From: Bradyrhizobium ottawaense
GTDB lineage: Bacteria; Pseudomonadota; Alphaproteobacteria; Rhizobiales; Xanthobacteraceae
Assembly: GCF_900099825.1 (NCBI RefSeq)
Contig: NZ_LT629693.1
Location: 558,001-622,000 of the forward strand
Length of the DNA: 64,000 nucleotides
Reading direction: 5' to 3'
Shown: in pieces, positions 25,923 through 35,316 of the stretch
Layout of the letters: each line of letters begins with the position of its first letter
Numbering within the stretch: position 1 is the first letter of the stretch
The notes under the pieces: model-generated
What the model was told of the DNA's origin: nothing
What the model saw: the letters and a program-made list of their open reading frames with translations, nothing else
Database searches by the model: none
Made by a program: the position numbers and the translations under genes

Positions 25923-26583
25923 GATGGCGCTCGAACCAGTCGGACGCTAAGCGCGCCACCACGTCCAGGGCTCCGGGTTCTTCGAACAGGTGCGTTGCTC
26001 CCGGCACGATCATGAGCTGTTTTTCGCAGCGCAGCTGCGCCAGCGCTTCCCGATTTAACTGAATGACCTGACCGTCATTTTCTCCCACAATGAGCAGCGT
26101 AGGTGCCTGAACGCGCATCAAGGCCGCACCGGCAAGATCGGGGCGTCCGCCTCGCGAGACCACCGCACCGACCACATCGGTGCGCAGAGCCGCCGCCGCC
26201 AGCGCGGCCGCAGCGCCGGTGCTGGCACCGAAATAACCGATCCGAAGCTGCCTGGTATCGGGGAACTGGGTCAGCCAGTCGGTCGCGGCCACCAGCCGCT
26301 CGGCCAGCAGCCCGATGTCGAAGCGCAGCTGCGCCGTACGCGCGTCGATGACTTCTTCGTCCAGTGTCAGCAGATCAATCAACAGGGTTGACAGGTTTGC
26401 CTCGTTTAGCAGGCGCGCCACATAACGATTGCGCGAGCTGTGCCGACTACTGCCGCTGCCGTGGGCGAACAGCACAATCGCATGGGATCCCTCGGGCAAA
26501 GTAAGATTGCCATAGAGCATCACCTCACCGGCCGGGACGCGGACCAATTGCTCTTCAACCGTCTGATCTGCACGATGGTTCAT
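25906..26583 (-). CDS. Alpha/beta hydrolase (dienelactone-hydrolase-like)
   Basis: 225 residues. Nucleophile Ser121 in YFGASTGAAAAL, Asp170 in VGENDGQV and His198 in PGATHLFEEPG form the triad; the oxyanion region is FAHGSGSSRHSSRN. Such hydrolases are often found fused or next to phosphoribosyltransferases of the type encoded just upstream, and the pair lies 64 bp apart on one strand. The substrate is unknown. Confidence 0.88.
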   Translation of the reverse strand: MNHRADQTVEEQLVRVPAGEVMLYGNLTLPEGSHAIVLFAHGSGSSRHSSRNRYVARLLNEANLSTLLIDLLTLDEEVIDARTAQLRFDIGLLAERLVAATDWLTQFPDTRQLRIGYFGASTGAAAALAAAALRTDVVGAVVSRGGRPDLAGAALMRVQAPTLLIVGENDGQVIQLNREALAQLRCEKQLMIVPGATHLFEEPGALDVVARLASDWFERHLVPLA

Positions 26584-26647
26584 GGCATGCTTCCTCTACC
26601 GAATGTGCGCGCAGCCGCCGCGTCGTTTACCGGGACTGCGGTGCTTG

Positions 26648-28675
26648 TTACACCGCGAACGGGAACGTCTCCGGAATCTCGCCGGTTTCCCACTCTTCCG
26701 TTGATTCGAGCGGCTTGACCGCACGCGTCTTGTCGAAATTGAGTACGGCGTCGAATTGTTCGACCAGTCGCGCCCCGAAATAATGGCTCTGCCGCTCGGT
26801 CTCGGGACGATAGATCACACCAATCGCCCGCTCGAGCCGGGGAGCCGCCAGTTGCTGCACCATCAGGTCGCTGTCGTTCAGGATAAGCAGGAACTGGTCG
26901 TGCCGCACCGCATGGAATAGCGCCTCGTAGCTACCGGCCGGTGCCGGGCGAACACGCTTGCGCTCGGAGGATTTGCCCCAGTCGGAGGCCGCAGTGACTG
27001 TGCCGTGGTGGGTGGTGAAGCCGATCAGCACCGCTTCACCGGCGTATTTCTCACGCGTGAGCTGGCCGACATTGAGCTCGCCACGCTGGCCCATTTCGGT
27101 CGCACGGGCGTCGCCGAGATGGGAATTATGCTCCCAGACGGCAACCTTCGCGCTTCCAACCTTCCGACCGAGATACTCAACCAGGGCGTCGAGGGTTTCA
27201 GCCATATGTCGGTCACGAAGATTCCATGAAGACACTTCCTCAAGGAACACGGACCGGTAATACGCCTCGGCATTTTTCACCAGACGGGCATTCTGCTCGG
27301 CATGGAACAGATCATCGTCCGCCAGGCCGCCGTCGCGCCGCATGGTGTCAGCCGCCCGGCGTTGCAATTCGATCAGTTGGCCGATGACCTCCTCCTCACA
27401 CGACCTGGAAAGGTTCAGGCGCGTCATCAGACCATAGGCCTCGGTATCCTCGCCGACATGGTCGAAGCAGGAGTAACGCTCGCGTGCCCGCTCGGCCGCC
27501 TCGGGGTCGACCTTCTCGAGATATTGCAGCACGGCTTTCATCGAGGCATGGAGGCTGTAGAGGTCGAGGCCGTAAAATCCGACTTTCTCGGCACCCGGCG
27601 GCAGCGCGTCGTTGTAGGCCCGCAGCCATTCGATGAACTCGACCACCACCGTGTTGCGCCACATCCATGTCGGGAAGCGGCGGAAATCGGCCAGCGCCTC
27701 CACAGCATCGACGTCGTCGCTTGCACCGCGGACATAGCGGTTGAGCCGATAGGCGTCGGGCCAGTCGGCCTCCACGGCGACGGCGGAGAAGTTCTTTTCG
27801 GCGATCAGCCGTTTGGTGATCTCGGCACGCTCGCAGTAGAACTCATGCGTGCCGTGGGACGCTTCACCCAACAGCGCGAAACGAGCCTCGCCGATCCGCC
27901 CGATCAGCGGATCGTAATCGCGGGCCAATCCCGCCAACGGGTAGGCAATCTGGCGCAATGCCTTGATGAGCGGGCGGTCCACCGCCGGACCTTGCGCGAC
28001 CTCGCCAGTTTGCGGCGTCCCTTGCCGCGCCAGCAGGATGCCAACCTCTTCGTCCGCGGTCTGGGAAAAATCCTGGTACCAGCGGCCGACGGCATGGAAC
28101 GGCTCCGGCGTAATGGCACAGATGACGTCGTCGGCTTTTTCCTTCATCTCCTCGCAGGCTTCAGGCGACGCCATCGGAACCGCAACTACAATGCGGGCTG
28201 GATTCTGCTGCCGCAAAGCCTCGATCGCGGCGTGCATGGTGGCTCCGGTCGCGAGGCCGTCGTCCACCAGAATGACGGTGCGGCCGCGGACATCGGGCGG
28301 CGGCCGATCGCCGCGGTAAAGCCGCTCGCGCCGCTCCAGCTCCTGCCGTTCACGCGCCGCAATCGCCTCGATCGCCTGCTCGCCGATGCCGAGGCGCTCG
28401 ACGAGTTGATCGTTGAGCACGCGCACGCCACCGGTGGCGATCGCCCCCATCGCCAGCTCCTCATAGCCGGGGACGCCAAGCTTGTGGACGACAAAGACAT
28501 CGAGCGGCGCTCCGAGCCCGCGGGCCACTTCATAGGCGACAGGCACGCCGCCGCGCGGCAGCGCCAGCACGAGCACGTCGGGTCGATTGGCATAGGCTGC
28601 GAGCTTTTCGGCGAGCAGCCCGCCGGCTTCGCGGCGATCACGAAACAGTCCCGGCTTGACAAGTCCTGGCTGCAT
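26648..28675 (-). CDS. Phosphoribosyltransferase / erythromycin-esterase-like fusion
   Basis: 675 residues. Residues 8-210 are a type I PRT with the PRPP loop [14 protein letters not shown] (133-147). Residues 230-660 are an EreA-like domain ([61 protein letters not shown]). The same two-domain order and length occur in M. tuberculosis Rv2030c, a DosR-regulon gene beside hspX (from memory). The EreA domain is not expected to confer macrolide resistance in this setting; the true substrate is unknown. A perfect FNR-type box is 60 bp upstream. Confidence 0.92.
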   Translation of the reverse strand: MQPGLVKPGLFRDRREAGGLLAEKLAAYANRPDVLVLALPRGGVPVAYEVARGLGAPLDVFVVHKLGVPGYEELAMGAIATGGVRVLNDQLVERLGIGEQAIEAIAARERQELERRERLYRGDRPPPDVRGRTVILVDDGLATGATMHAAIEALRQQNPARIVVAVPMASPEACEEMKEKADDVICAITPEPFHAVGRWYQDFSQTADEEVGILLARQGTPQTGEVAQGPAVDRPLIKALRQIAYPLAGLARDYDPLIGRIGEARFALLGEASHGTHEFYCERAEITKRLIAEKNFSAVAVEADWPDAYRLNRYVRGASDDVDAVEALADFRRFPTWMWRNTVVVEFIEWLRAYNDALPPGAEKVGFYGLDLYSLHASMKAVLQYLEKVDPEAAERARERYSCFDHVGEDTEAYGLMTRLNLSRSCEEEVIGQLIELQRRAADTMRRDGGLADDDLFHAEQNARLVKNAEAYYRSVFLEEVSSWNLRDRHMAETLDALVEYLGRKVGSAKVAVWEHNSHLGDARATEMGQRGELNVGQLTREKYAGEAVLIGFTTHHGTVTAASDWGKSSERKRVRPAPAGSYEALFHAVRHDQFLLILNDSDLMVQQLAAPRLERAIGVIYRPETERQSHYFGARLVEQFDAVLNFDKTRAVKPLESTEEWETGEIPETFPFAV

Positions 28676-28735
28676 TCTCCTCCTCCCGTTTTGTGGAGGC
28701 GGCGCGAACTGTGCCGCATCAGGTCATTTTCAGCC

Positions 28736-28749
28736 TTGACGGCGGTCAA
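28736..28749. promoter_or_regulatory. FNR/FixK-type box TTGACGGCGGTCAA
   Basis: A perfect TTGA-N6-TCAA, 60 bp before ATG 28675 and just after the end of the CNMP-reductase gene. Confidence 0.8.
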
Positions 28750-28808
28750 TGCGACAGGCATTGCAGTCCTCGCTGGCGAGTGAACCATACTGACCGCGGC
28801 GACGCCGA

Positions 28809-30647
28809 TCATCTACCTCTATCCCAACCGGCTGCCGAATAGGCTGGCGCCACCCCGTTACTGAGCGCAGCAGTCGCCTCCTGATGCGCTCTCTTCGGCG
28901 TGCAGTGCGGGTTCAACCGCATACCCATCGCATCCACGCTCCCCGTCCCCGAATCCTTTTCCGCGTCGCCCGACGATTCAGCCGCGCCATCTGCGCGAGC
29001 CACGTGCAATTCCGCCCCCACGACAGCCCCCTCGCCGATGGCGGCTCCGACCCGCTTGACTGATCCAGACCGCACATCGCCGGAGGCAAACACGCCACGC
29101 ACGCTGGTTTCCAGCGGCAGCGGACGGCGGGATCTGTTGTTCGACGGGCGGGCGTCGAAGGGAACGTCCGAGCCGGTCAAGACAAAATTCTTGCTGTCCA
29201 GAGCGATCCCGCTATCCCTGAGCCAGCCCGTTGCCGGTTCCGCGCCGATGAAGCAAAAGACATGGCGGATCGGCTTTTCCGTCTCCTCGCCGGTCACATT
29301 GTTGCGCCAGCGCACGCGCTCCAGTTGCTTCTCGCGGCTGCCATAGAGGGCAACGATTTCCGTTCGGGTCAACACCTCGATATTGTCGATCGCCTTGATG
29401 CGGTCGACGAGGTATTGCGACATGCTCTCCGCCAGACTCGGACCACGCACTAGCATCCGGATGTTTTTAGCGAAGCTGCGCAGGAAGACCGCGGCCTGGC
29501 CCGCCGAGTTGCCACCGCCTACCAGAACGATTTCCTCATCACGACAAAGCCGCGCCTCGATCGGCGAAGCCCAGTACCAGACTCCCCGCCCCTCGAAATC
29601 GTTGAGGTTTGGAACGTCAAGGCGTCGGTAGCGCGCGCCGGTCGCCACGACCACGGTCGCGGCCTTGACGCGCCGGCCATCCGTGAGATGAAGCCCAAGC
29701 TCCGTTTCAGTCCGATCGAGCCGTACCACTTCGCAGGGTATCATCACCCTGGCACCGAATTTCTGCGCCTGCACGTAAGCACGGCCGGTGAGCGCCTGGC
29801 CGGAAATGCCGGCCGGGAAACCGAGATAATTTTCGATACGCGCACTCGCTCCGGCCTGTCCACCGAAGGCGCGCGCGTCGAAAACGATGACCGAGAGACC
29901 CTCCGATGCGGCATAGACCGCGGTGGATAGGCCGGCCGGTCCCGCACCCACGACCGCGACGTCATAGGTCCGATCGCGTTCGTCGATCGGGACCATTCCG
30001 AGTGCGCGCGCCAATTCGGTCTCGTTCGGGTTTTTCAGGATGGTACCCTTCGGACACACTGCCAGCGGCAGGTCCGAAGGATTCGGGGCATATTGCGCGA
30101 CCAGTTTCGCTGCGTCCTGATCCTGTGCCGGGTCGAGCAGTTGATGCGGGTAGGCATTGCGCGCCAGGAAGCCTTGCAGACGAATGACGTCTGGACTGTT
30201 TTCGGCGCCAATCAGTACCGGACCTCCGGTGCCAGCCTCGATCAGGGCGACGCGACGCAGGATCAGTGCATGCATGATCCGTTCGCCGAGTTCGGGCTCT
30301 TCAATCATCAGGGCGCGCAGATTTTCCGGCGGAATCAACAGTGCTTCGACATCATCGATCGCGTGAACGTCGACGAACGCCGGCTGACCTGACAATTGCC
30401 CCACTTCGGCGACGAAGTCACCGGGCCCCTGCTCCACGATCGGGGCGCTGTGCCCGAAGGGATCGCGACGCGTGAGGCGCACCGAGCCCTTGATCAGCAC
30501 ATACATGCCGGGAGCGACGCTTCCTGTGACGAACAGCGCCTCGCCGGGGGCGTAGTGCCGGACTTCCCCAAAACGATGCAGCCGATCGATTTCATTCGGA
30601 GTCAGCTTTGGAAACATCTGCTCGTTGCGGTTATCGATCTTTGCCAT
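28809..30647 (-). CDS. Cyclic-nucleotide-binding domain fused to thioredoxin-reductase-like flavoprotein without CxxC
   Basis: 612 residues. 14-125: CNMP-type beta-roll (EALFVTGSVAPGMYVLIKGSV, PGDFVAEVGQLSG) without HTH. 140-215: a glutaredoxin-like linker. 228-560: FAD/NAD(P) domains of the TrxR class (GAGPAGLSTAVYAASEG, VVATGARYRRLDVP, VGGGNSAGQAAVFL, FASGDVRSGSVKRVGAAIGEG). Where TrxR has CATC, this protein reads WYWASPIEA, so the redox disulfide is absent. It may be a flavin-based NAD(P)H sensor or a reductase for a non-thioredoxin partner (inference). It is 24 bp downstream of usp on the same strand. Confidence 0.9.
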   Translation of the reverse strand: MAKIDNRNEQMFPKLTPNEIDRLHRFGEVRHYAPGEALFVTGSVAPGMYVLIKGSVRLTRRDPFGHSAPIVEQGPGDFVAEVGQLSGQPAFVDVHAIDDVEALLIPPENLRALMIEEPELGERIMHALILRRVALIEAGTGGPVLIGAENSPDVIRLQGFLARNAYPHQLLDPAQDQDAAKLVAQYAPNPSDLPLAVCPKGTILKNPNETELARALGMVPIDERDRTYDVAVVGAGPAGLSTAVYAASEGLSVIVFDARAFGGQAGASARIENYLGFPAGISGQALTGRAYVQAQKFGARVMIPCEVVRLDRTETELGLHLTDGRRVKAATVVVATGARYRRLDVPNLNDFEGRGVWYWASPIEARLCRDEEIVLVGGGNSAGQAAVFLRSFAKNIRMLVRGPSLAESMSQYLVDRIKAIDNIEVLTRTEIVALYGSREKQLERVRWRNNVTGEETEKPIRHVFCFIGAEPATGWLRDSGIALDSKNFVLTGSDVPFDARPSNNRSRRPLPLETSVRGVFASGDVRSGSVKRVGAAIGEGAVVGAELHVARADGAAESSGDAEKDSGTGSVDAMGMRLNPHCTPKRAHQEATAALSNGVAPAYSAAGWDRGR

Positions 30648-30671
30648 TTCAAGCCCCCGACGCGAAATCGA

Positions 30672-31487
30672 TTAATGAGCCATCAGGAGCGGAACAGGCG
30701 CCTCGTGCAGCAGATTGTAGGTCACACCGCCTAGCAACCACTCGCGCAGCCGGAGATGGCCGTATCCGCCCATGACGATAAGGTCAGCCTTTCGCCGTTC
30801 AGCTTCTGCCATCAACCGGGCGCCGATCTCGCTGCGGCGGCTCTTGACCCGATGAAGGACGGCGTCGATTCCATGATGCTTGAGATGGTTGACCGCATCG
30901 ACACCGAGGATCGCCTCTTCCTCGGTTGGGCGCTCGCCGGTCACGACCACGACCGCGACCTCCTCCGCCTTGTGCAGATACGGCATGCTTTCGCCCAAGG
31001 CTCGCGCCGCCTCCCGGCCGCCGTTCCAGGCGATGAGGATGCGATCGAAGGCGATCTTGGGCCGCTCTGTCTCGGGGACCAAATAGACGTGCCGGCCCGA
31101 TCCGAACAGAACGCCCTCGATCAGCCGCTCGGGATCCATCGCGCCGTTGGGACGCAAAGTCACAAAGCAGTCGGCGGAGCGCGCCTCGCGGGCGGCAATC
31201 CTGGCGATATCGTCAGCCAGCACATCGAAGCGCCGAATCTCTACGGGGCGCTCAAGCTGTTGCAGTCGCCTCGCCAGCAACGCCTCGCTTAGATCGCCGG
31301 CCTCGCGCGCATGGTCGATCACCTCGGCCGTGGCGTCCCCCTCGATCCGACCGGGTAGTGGCAATACATTGAGAAACAGGCCGATGACCACCTGAGCGTC
31401 GAGCCATCGGGCTATGTCGGCGACAGCCGCCAGCCGAATTTCGTCGGAAATGCCGCCGTCCAACCAAACCATCATATCCTTGATCAT
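30672..31487 (-). CDS. Universal stress protein, tandem UspA domains
   Basis: 271 residues. The first domain starts [20 protein letters not shown] and is degenerate; the second carries the ATP-binding signature in [20 protein letters not shown] and ends APVPLLMAH. It leads an operon-like run into the CNMP-reductase gene. A one-mismatch FNR-type box (31640) lies 152 bp upstream. A truncated relative of its N-terminus lies at 49.6 kb. Confidence 0.92.
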   Translation of the reverse strand: MIKDMMVWLDGGISDEIRLAAVADIARWLDAQVVIGLFLNVLPLPGRIEGDATAEVIDHAREAGDLSEALLARRLQQLERPVEIRRFDVLADDIARIAAREARSADCFVTLRPNGAMDPERLIEGVLFGSGRHVYLVPETERPKIAFDRILIAWNGGREAARALGESMPYLHKAEEVAVVVVTGERPTEEEAILGVDAVNHLKHHGIDAVLHRVKSRRSEIGARLMAEAERRKADLIVMGGYGHLRLREWLLGGVTYNLLHEAPVPLLMAH

Positions 31488-31639
31488 TCGGGCCGTCCTA
31501 CATCAGCAGATCAAAAAGGCGGACACACCGCTGCCGGTGTCCATGACATGGCTGGTGGGCCCCCTACTCGATTGCACCGTAGCGATCATGGCTTGCGAAT
31601 CCTCAAGCGCCATCGTGCCGCGCAAGGAGCGGACACCCA

Positions 31640-31653
31640 TTGACGGCTGTCAG
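31640..31653. promoter_or_regulatory. Near-consensus FNR-type box TTGACGGCTGTCAG
   Basis: One mismatch, 152 bp before the usp ATG at 31487. A second one-mismatch site, TTGACGCTCGTCAC (31683-31696), lies 51 bp before ATG 31748 on the plus strand. Confidence 0.5.
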
Positions 31654-31747
31654 CTTCCCCTGATTTTTCAATGGCGCCGAAATTGACGCTCGTCACGGCG
31701 CCGTCTCCGATCTTCTGCCAATCTTCGTTGTTCGCGGAGCTCAAGCG

Positions 31748-32038
31748 ATGGCAGGCGCTGCTAGTCACGTTGTCCCGGACGACAACTTCGACGACTGGGT
31801 CGTACGCGCCGACATTGGGCAGGAATTCGGCCACTACCCCACCCGCGAAGCCGCCGAACGGGTCGCGCAGGCGATCGCGCAAGATCGTCGTCCACCTCCC
31901 GGATGGAAAAACGAGCCGAACGCGTTTTGCAAAAAGCTGGGCCGCCAGATTGTTCCGGCGATGATCCGGCGGAATCGGGCGACGCCCTGTTACACCTTCA
32001 TGCCGTCGACATGCTCGCGGGTCCATGCCAGCAGTTGA
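31748..32038 (+). CDS. Small hypothetical protein (DUF2188-like start)
   Basis: 96 codons. The first half, HVVPDDNFDDWVVRADIGQEFGHYPTR...AAERVAQAIAQ, resembles DUF2188-type small proteins. The second half (after about codon 60) looks unlike any family and overlaps the convergent thioredoxin gene by 49 bp, so a frameshift near 31920 is possible. It is preceded by a one-mismatch FNR-type box. Confidence 0.5.
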   Translation: MAGAASHVVPDDNFDDWVVRADIGQEFGHYPTREAAERVAQAIAQDRRPPPGWKNEPNAFCKKLGRQIVPAMIRRNRATPCYTFMPSTCSRVHASS

Positions 32039-32442
32039 GGCAGGGGCATGACACCGGACTTGCGCGCAATCTCCCGGCCGTGGTGCACGAGCATCAGTGT
32101 CGGTATGCTTTGGATGGAGAACCGCCGCAGCAGTTCCTGTACGGCGTCGCTGTCGACCTTAACCAGCCGCAAATCGGGTTCGAGTTGGGTTGCCGCCTGT
32201 TCGAAGATCGGCGCCATCGCCCGGCAGGGACCGCACCAGATAGCCCAGAAATCAACCAATAGCGGAATGTCACTGTGCGTCGCGTGCCTGTCGAAGCGGG
32301 CGATGCTGTCCAGCGCCGCCGGCCGACCTTCGTAAAGCGGCCGGTGACAGGATCCGCACTTGGCGCCATCGCGCAGCCGTTCGCGCGGTAAACGGTTGAT
32401 CGCATCGCAGTGCGGGCAGACGATATGCAGCGCGGTGGTCAT
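31990..32442 (-). CDS. trxC: Thioredoxin 2 (TrxC-type with zinc ribbon)
   Basis: 150 residues from ATG 32442. An N-terminal zinc ribbon (Cys9, Cys12, Cys29, Cys32: CPHC and CGSC) is followed by a thioredoxin fold with active site WCGPC (Cys70, Cys73) and cis-Pro in IQSIPTLML. TrxC reduces protein disulfides under oxidative or reductive stress in the cytosol. A perfect FNR-type box is 56 bp upstream. A truncated copy of the zinc ribbon is at 48793-48915. Confidence 0.95.
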   Translation of the reverse strand: MTTALHIVCPHCDAINRLPRERLRDGAKCGSCHRPLYEGRPAALDSIARFDRHATHSDIPLLVDFWAIWCGPCRAMAPIFEQAATQLEPDLRLVKVDSDAVQELLRRFSIQSIPTLMLVHHGREIARKSGVMPLPQLLAWTREHVDGMKV

Positions 32443-32498
32443 GTGTACTCCGCACGAGGCTCGATGCTGCAGGATCATGCGTCGCCCGGGAGACCGCA

Positions 32499-32512
32499 TT
32501 GACCGGCATCAA
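32499..32512. promoter_or_regulatory. FNR/FixK-type box TTGACCGGCATCAA
   Basis: A perfect TTGA-N6-TCAA, 56 bp before the trxC ATG at 32442. Confidence 0.8.
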
Positions 32513-32662
32513 TTTTTCGAAAGCCCGTCGTTAAATTGACGGCGTCATGGCCGGTTTGGGCCTTCTGACCGCAATGTCGGAACCTCAGCAAGATCCGTCA
32601 GCCCGAAGCTGAAAGCGCCAGATATTGTCCGCAATCCGTGACATTCAGTCGAAGAGGCGCAG

Positions 32663-33018
32663 ATGATCCCGATCCGGAACGCAGTCCCTTCCCGCTACCC
32701 GCCGGTGGTCACCTGGATGCTGATCGCCATCAATTGCCTAGTGTTCCTGTTCCAGGACAGCCTGGGCCCAGATGAGCTTGAGCTGTTCTTGCGCCAATTC
32801 GCGCTGATTCCCGCGCGTTATTCCGAGGCCTTTGCATCGGGGGAAACCGACCTGGACGCCGCGGATATCCTGCCCTTCTTCTCCATGATGTTTCTGCATG
32901 GCGGGTGGCTCCATCTGATCTTGAACATGTGGACGCTGTGGCTGTTCGGTCCGACGGTCGAGGATCGGATGGGTCATGCCCGCTATCTGGCGTTCTATCT
33001 GGCTTGCGGCCTTGCCGC
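32663..33018 (+). pseudogene. Rhomboid-family protease, 3'-truncated
   Basis: ATG 32663 opens MIPIRNAVPSRYPPVVTWML, the usual start of this rhomboid subgroup, and continues through helix 2 (MFLHGGWLHLILNMWTLWLFG) to LACGLAASVAH. Homology stops near 33018, before the Gly-x-Ser catalytic helix. The frame stays open to 33334 but reads antisense helicase sequence. The active-site Ser and His are therefore missing and the product cannot be an active protease. Confidence 0.85.
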
Positions 33019-33019
33019 A

Positions 33020-33440
33020 TCAGTCGCGCATCGCAATATCGGCTGGAGAAACTTCATCCTGATAGACAAGCTGGCGGACCTCTGCGTAAGCGGCGTCGAT
33101 CATCGCCTTGGCCGTGTCGGCTTCAATCCATTTTACTTCCTTGCCATCCGGCCCTTCGGCGATGATATCGGGCCCGTCATAGTGAATGCTTGCGGCGTTG
33201 TGGATCGCCAACGTGTTCCTGAGATTGCGTCCAAGTCGGATGGGGACGAGCCGCAGTTCCTTGTGACCTTTTCGATCCGGATAGACGCGCTGATTGCTGT
33301 CGGAGAATACGCGCAGAGTTCCATCCGGCACTAAGGCAGATTCCAGTGCTATCCACCAGCTTGTCTGGAAATCTTGACCTTCATCGACAATGATGTGATC
33401 CCATCTCAGGTCAGGACGCGCAGTAACAGCATGATTAGAA
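33020..33440 (-). pseudogene. UvrD/NERD-type helicase fragment
   Basis: An internal piece of a superfamily I helicase, on the minus strand: RPDLRWDHIIVDEGQDFQ (Walker B, DEGQD), then SALVPDGTLRVFSDSNQRVY and LGRNLRNTLAIH. Both ends are cut abruptly, at the rhomboid fragment on one side and the protease-like fragment on the other. Confidence 0.78.
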
Positions 33441-33863
33441 GTTCGGGCGCTGGACCTCGTGCTCCACACGCCGGGAGGTCTCGTACTGGCGGCGCTCCAA
33501 ATCGCGAAAGCTATCCGCGAACACAAGGCGAAGGTCACGGCCGTTGTGCCGCACTACGCCATGTCAGGCGGCACGCTGATCGCACTCGCGGCCGACAAAA
33601 TCGTGATGTGCAAGCACTCGGTGCTCGGTCCCATCGATCCGCAGCTTGGACAGTCGCCGGCGGTCTCACTCATCAAGGCCGTTGAGGAAAAGCCGGTGGC
33701 AAAGATCGATGATCAGACGCTTGTTTTGGCCGTCGGCGTTCTCCAGCTGCTGAAGCTGTATCCGCAGCCGGTCCGCATGCAGAACAGCGGCGGCGTGGAA
33801 TATCTTCCGGTACGCCGAAGTCAGTCCGAGAGCACTGGAGTTGATTCCACGCAGTGGAGCTAA
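33438..33863 (+). pseudogene. Serine dehydrogenase proteinase (ClpP-fold) fragment with internal deletion
   Basis: The frame reads LDLVLHTPGGLVLAALQIAK, then PHYAMSGGTLIALAADKIVM with the Ser in AMSGGT, then GPIDPQLGQSP. After DDQTLVLA about 70 residues of the family are missing and the C-terminus (LYPQPVRMQNSGGVEYLPV) follows directly. The N-terminus is absent. It belongs to the SDH/ClpP-like membrane-associated proteinase family. Confidence 0.78.
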
Positions 33864-33918
33864 CCTTGTCGACGCCGGTCTTTGCGCGGCGCCTTTTCCC
33901 CGAGAGGAGATTTCACCG

Positions 33919-34593
33919 ATGCGCATCGAACCGGCTTTTCTGTTTGACCTCGATGGCACGCTGGTCGACAGCGTCTATCAACACGTTCTCGCCTGGAAGA
34001 CTGCCCTTGATGCCGAGAGCATCGAACTCTCTGTCTGGCGCATCCATCGCAAGATCGGCATGAGCGGAGGACTATTCACCAACCAACTATTGCGCGAGAC
34101 TGAAGTCGAAATCGATCCCGAGCGCATTGAGCGGCTGCGCCGGGCTCATGCCGAGGCCTACCAGCGGTATGCCAGCGGGATCCGCCCGCTGCCCGGCGCG
34201 CGCAAGCTGCTCGCTTGGTTCACGGAAGCCGCCATACCTTGGGCAATCGCCACCGGCGGCCGGATGGAAACAGCAGCGGTTAACCTTGCTGCGCTCGACG
34301 TCGAACTCACAAAAATTCCTGTCATCACGCGCGATCACGTTCGATACGCAAAGCCAGATCCAGACCTATTTCTGGCTGCAGCGGAGCGGCTCGACGCCCC
34401 CATCGAAGGGGCGGTCGTCATCGGCGACAGTATCTGAGACATGATCGCGGCCGCACGCAGCCGGGCGTTGAGCGTCGGACTGCTCAGCGGCGGCTACAGT
34501 TCAGACGAATTGCGGCAGGCGGGGGCCCTTCGCGTTTATGAAGGCCCGGCCGATCTCTTGAATCACATCGATGAGGTCGGCGGGCGACGATAA
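33919..34593 (+). pseudogene. HAD-family phosphatase with a Trp-to-TGA stop
   Basis: ATG 33919 after GAGAGGAG. Motif I is FLFDLDGTLVDS, motif II IATGG, motif III with Lys in YAKPDPDLF, motif IV GDSI. The frame is stopped by TGA at 34435-34437 exactly where the family has Trp (GDSI-W-DM). Beyond it the same frame continues AAARSRALSVGLLSGGY to TAA 34591-34593, giving 224 codons. It is a single G-to-A change; truncation removes the last 52 residues. A phosphoglycolate-phosphatase-like enzyme if intact. Confidence 0.85.
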
Positions 34594-34671
34594 GCCCAGG
34601 TCGGATTCCGACTGTACTGCGACGGATGTGACATTGGTTGCTATCTCGGCAACAATTGAGGACGCTCACCT

Positions 34672-35316
34672 CTAGGCGTTCGTTGTTCGAACCACAGCAA
34701 TTCCATCCAGCATGAACTGAACCGAATACGCTGCGAGCAAGATCCCGAGCAGCCTGGACAAGACGGCGTTGCCTGTCCTGCCCAAGGTTCTGGCAATCAG
34801 CGAGGAGAGCTTGAAACAGAACATACAAATGAAACAGACAAGCAGAATGATTATGATCACAATGATCATCCTAGGCACCCCTGCTGCCGCGCTGGACGAC
34901 AGCAGTGTGGTTGCGATCGCGCCCGGGCCGGCCATCAGCGGGATCGCGAGCGGAAAAACGGCAATGTCGGCTGCATGTTCAGATAGCGCCTTATCCGCCT
35001 CTCGCGCCTCCCGGTGAGGCCTGTCGCCAAAGACCATCCCATAAGACAACCCAAAAAGAAGAAGTCCTCCCGCAATCTGGAAGGCGGCAATGCCAATGCC
35101 GAGTTGGCGCAGCAGCCAGTTCCCACATAAGGCAAGCGCCACCAGCATCGCTGCAGCGATCAGAGGAGAGCGGATTGCGATCGCCGTCCTCTCCTGCTCA
35201 CTCAAACCGTGTGTCGCCGACAGAAAAGCGGGCACGCGGCCGACCGGGTCGACGACCAGCAACAGCGTCACGAAAGCTGACATCGCGAAATCGATCAAGG
35301 CTCTGCTCGTGGCCAT
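34672..35316 (-). CDS. MarC family (UPF0056) membrane protein
   Basis: 214 residues with six membrane helices. The family signatures VTLLLVVDPVGRVPAFL near the start and FPLAIPLMAGPGAIATTLL in the middle are clear. The name is historical: marC does not confer multiple antibiotic resistance in E. coli. The role is unknown. The C-terminus (VVRTTNA) faces the convergent HAD gene. Confidence 0.93.
   Translation of the reverse strand: MATSRALIDFAMSAFVTLLLVVDPVGRVPAFLSATHGLSEQERTAIAIRSPLIAAAMLVALALCGNWLLRQLGIGIAAFQIAGGLLLFGLSYGMVFGDRPHREAREADKALSEHAADIAVFPLAIPLMAGPGAIATTLLSSSAAAGVPRMIIVIIIILLVCFICMFCFKLSSLIARTLGRTGNAVLSRLLGILLAAYSVQFMLDGIAVVRTTNA

Noticed and set aside
26648..28675. Macrolide resistance gene
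   Set aside because: The EreA-like domain is fused to a phosphoribosyltransferase as in a dormancy-regulon protein; nothing points to antibiotic hydrolysis.
27302..28783. 493-codon plus-strand reading frame
   Set aside because: Antisense to the PRT-erythromycin-esterase fusion, which has clear motifs on the other strand.
32527..32539. TTGACGGCGTCAT as an FNR-type box
   Set aside because: The half-sites are 5 bp apart instead of 6, so the helical spacing is wrong.
34656..34669. TTGAGGACGCTCAC as a regulatory site
   Set aside because: It lies between two convergent gene ends, with no start codon to serve, and has one mismatch.
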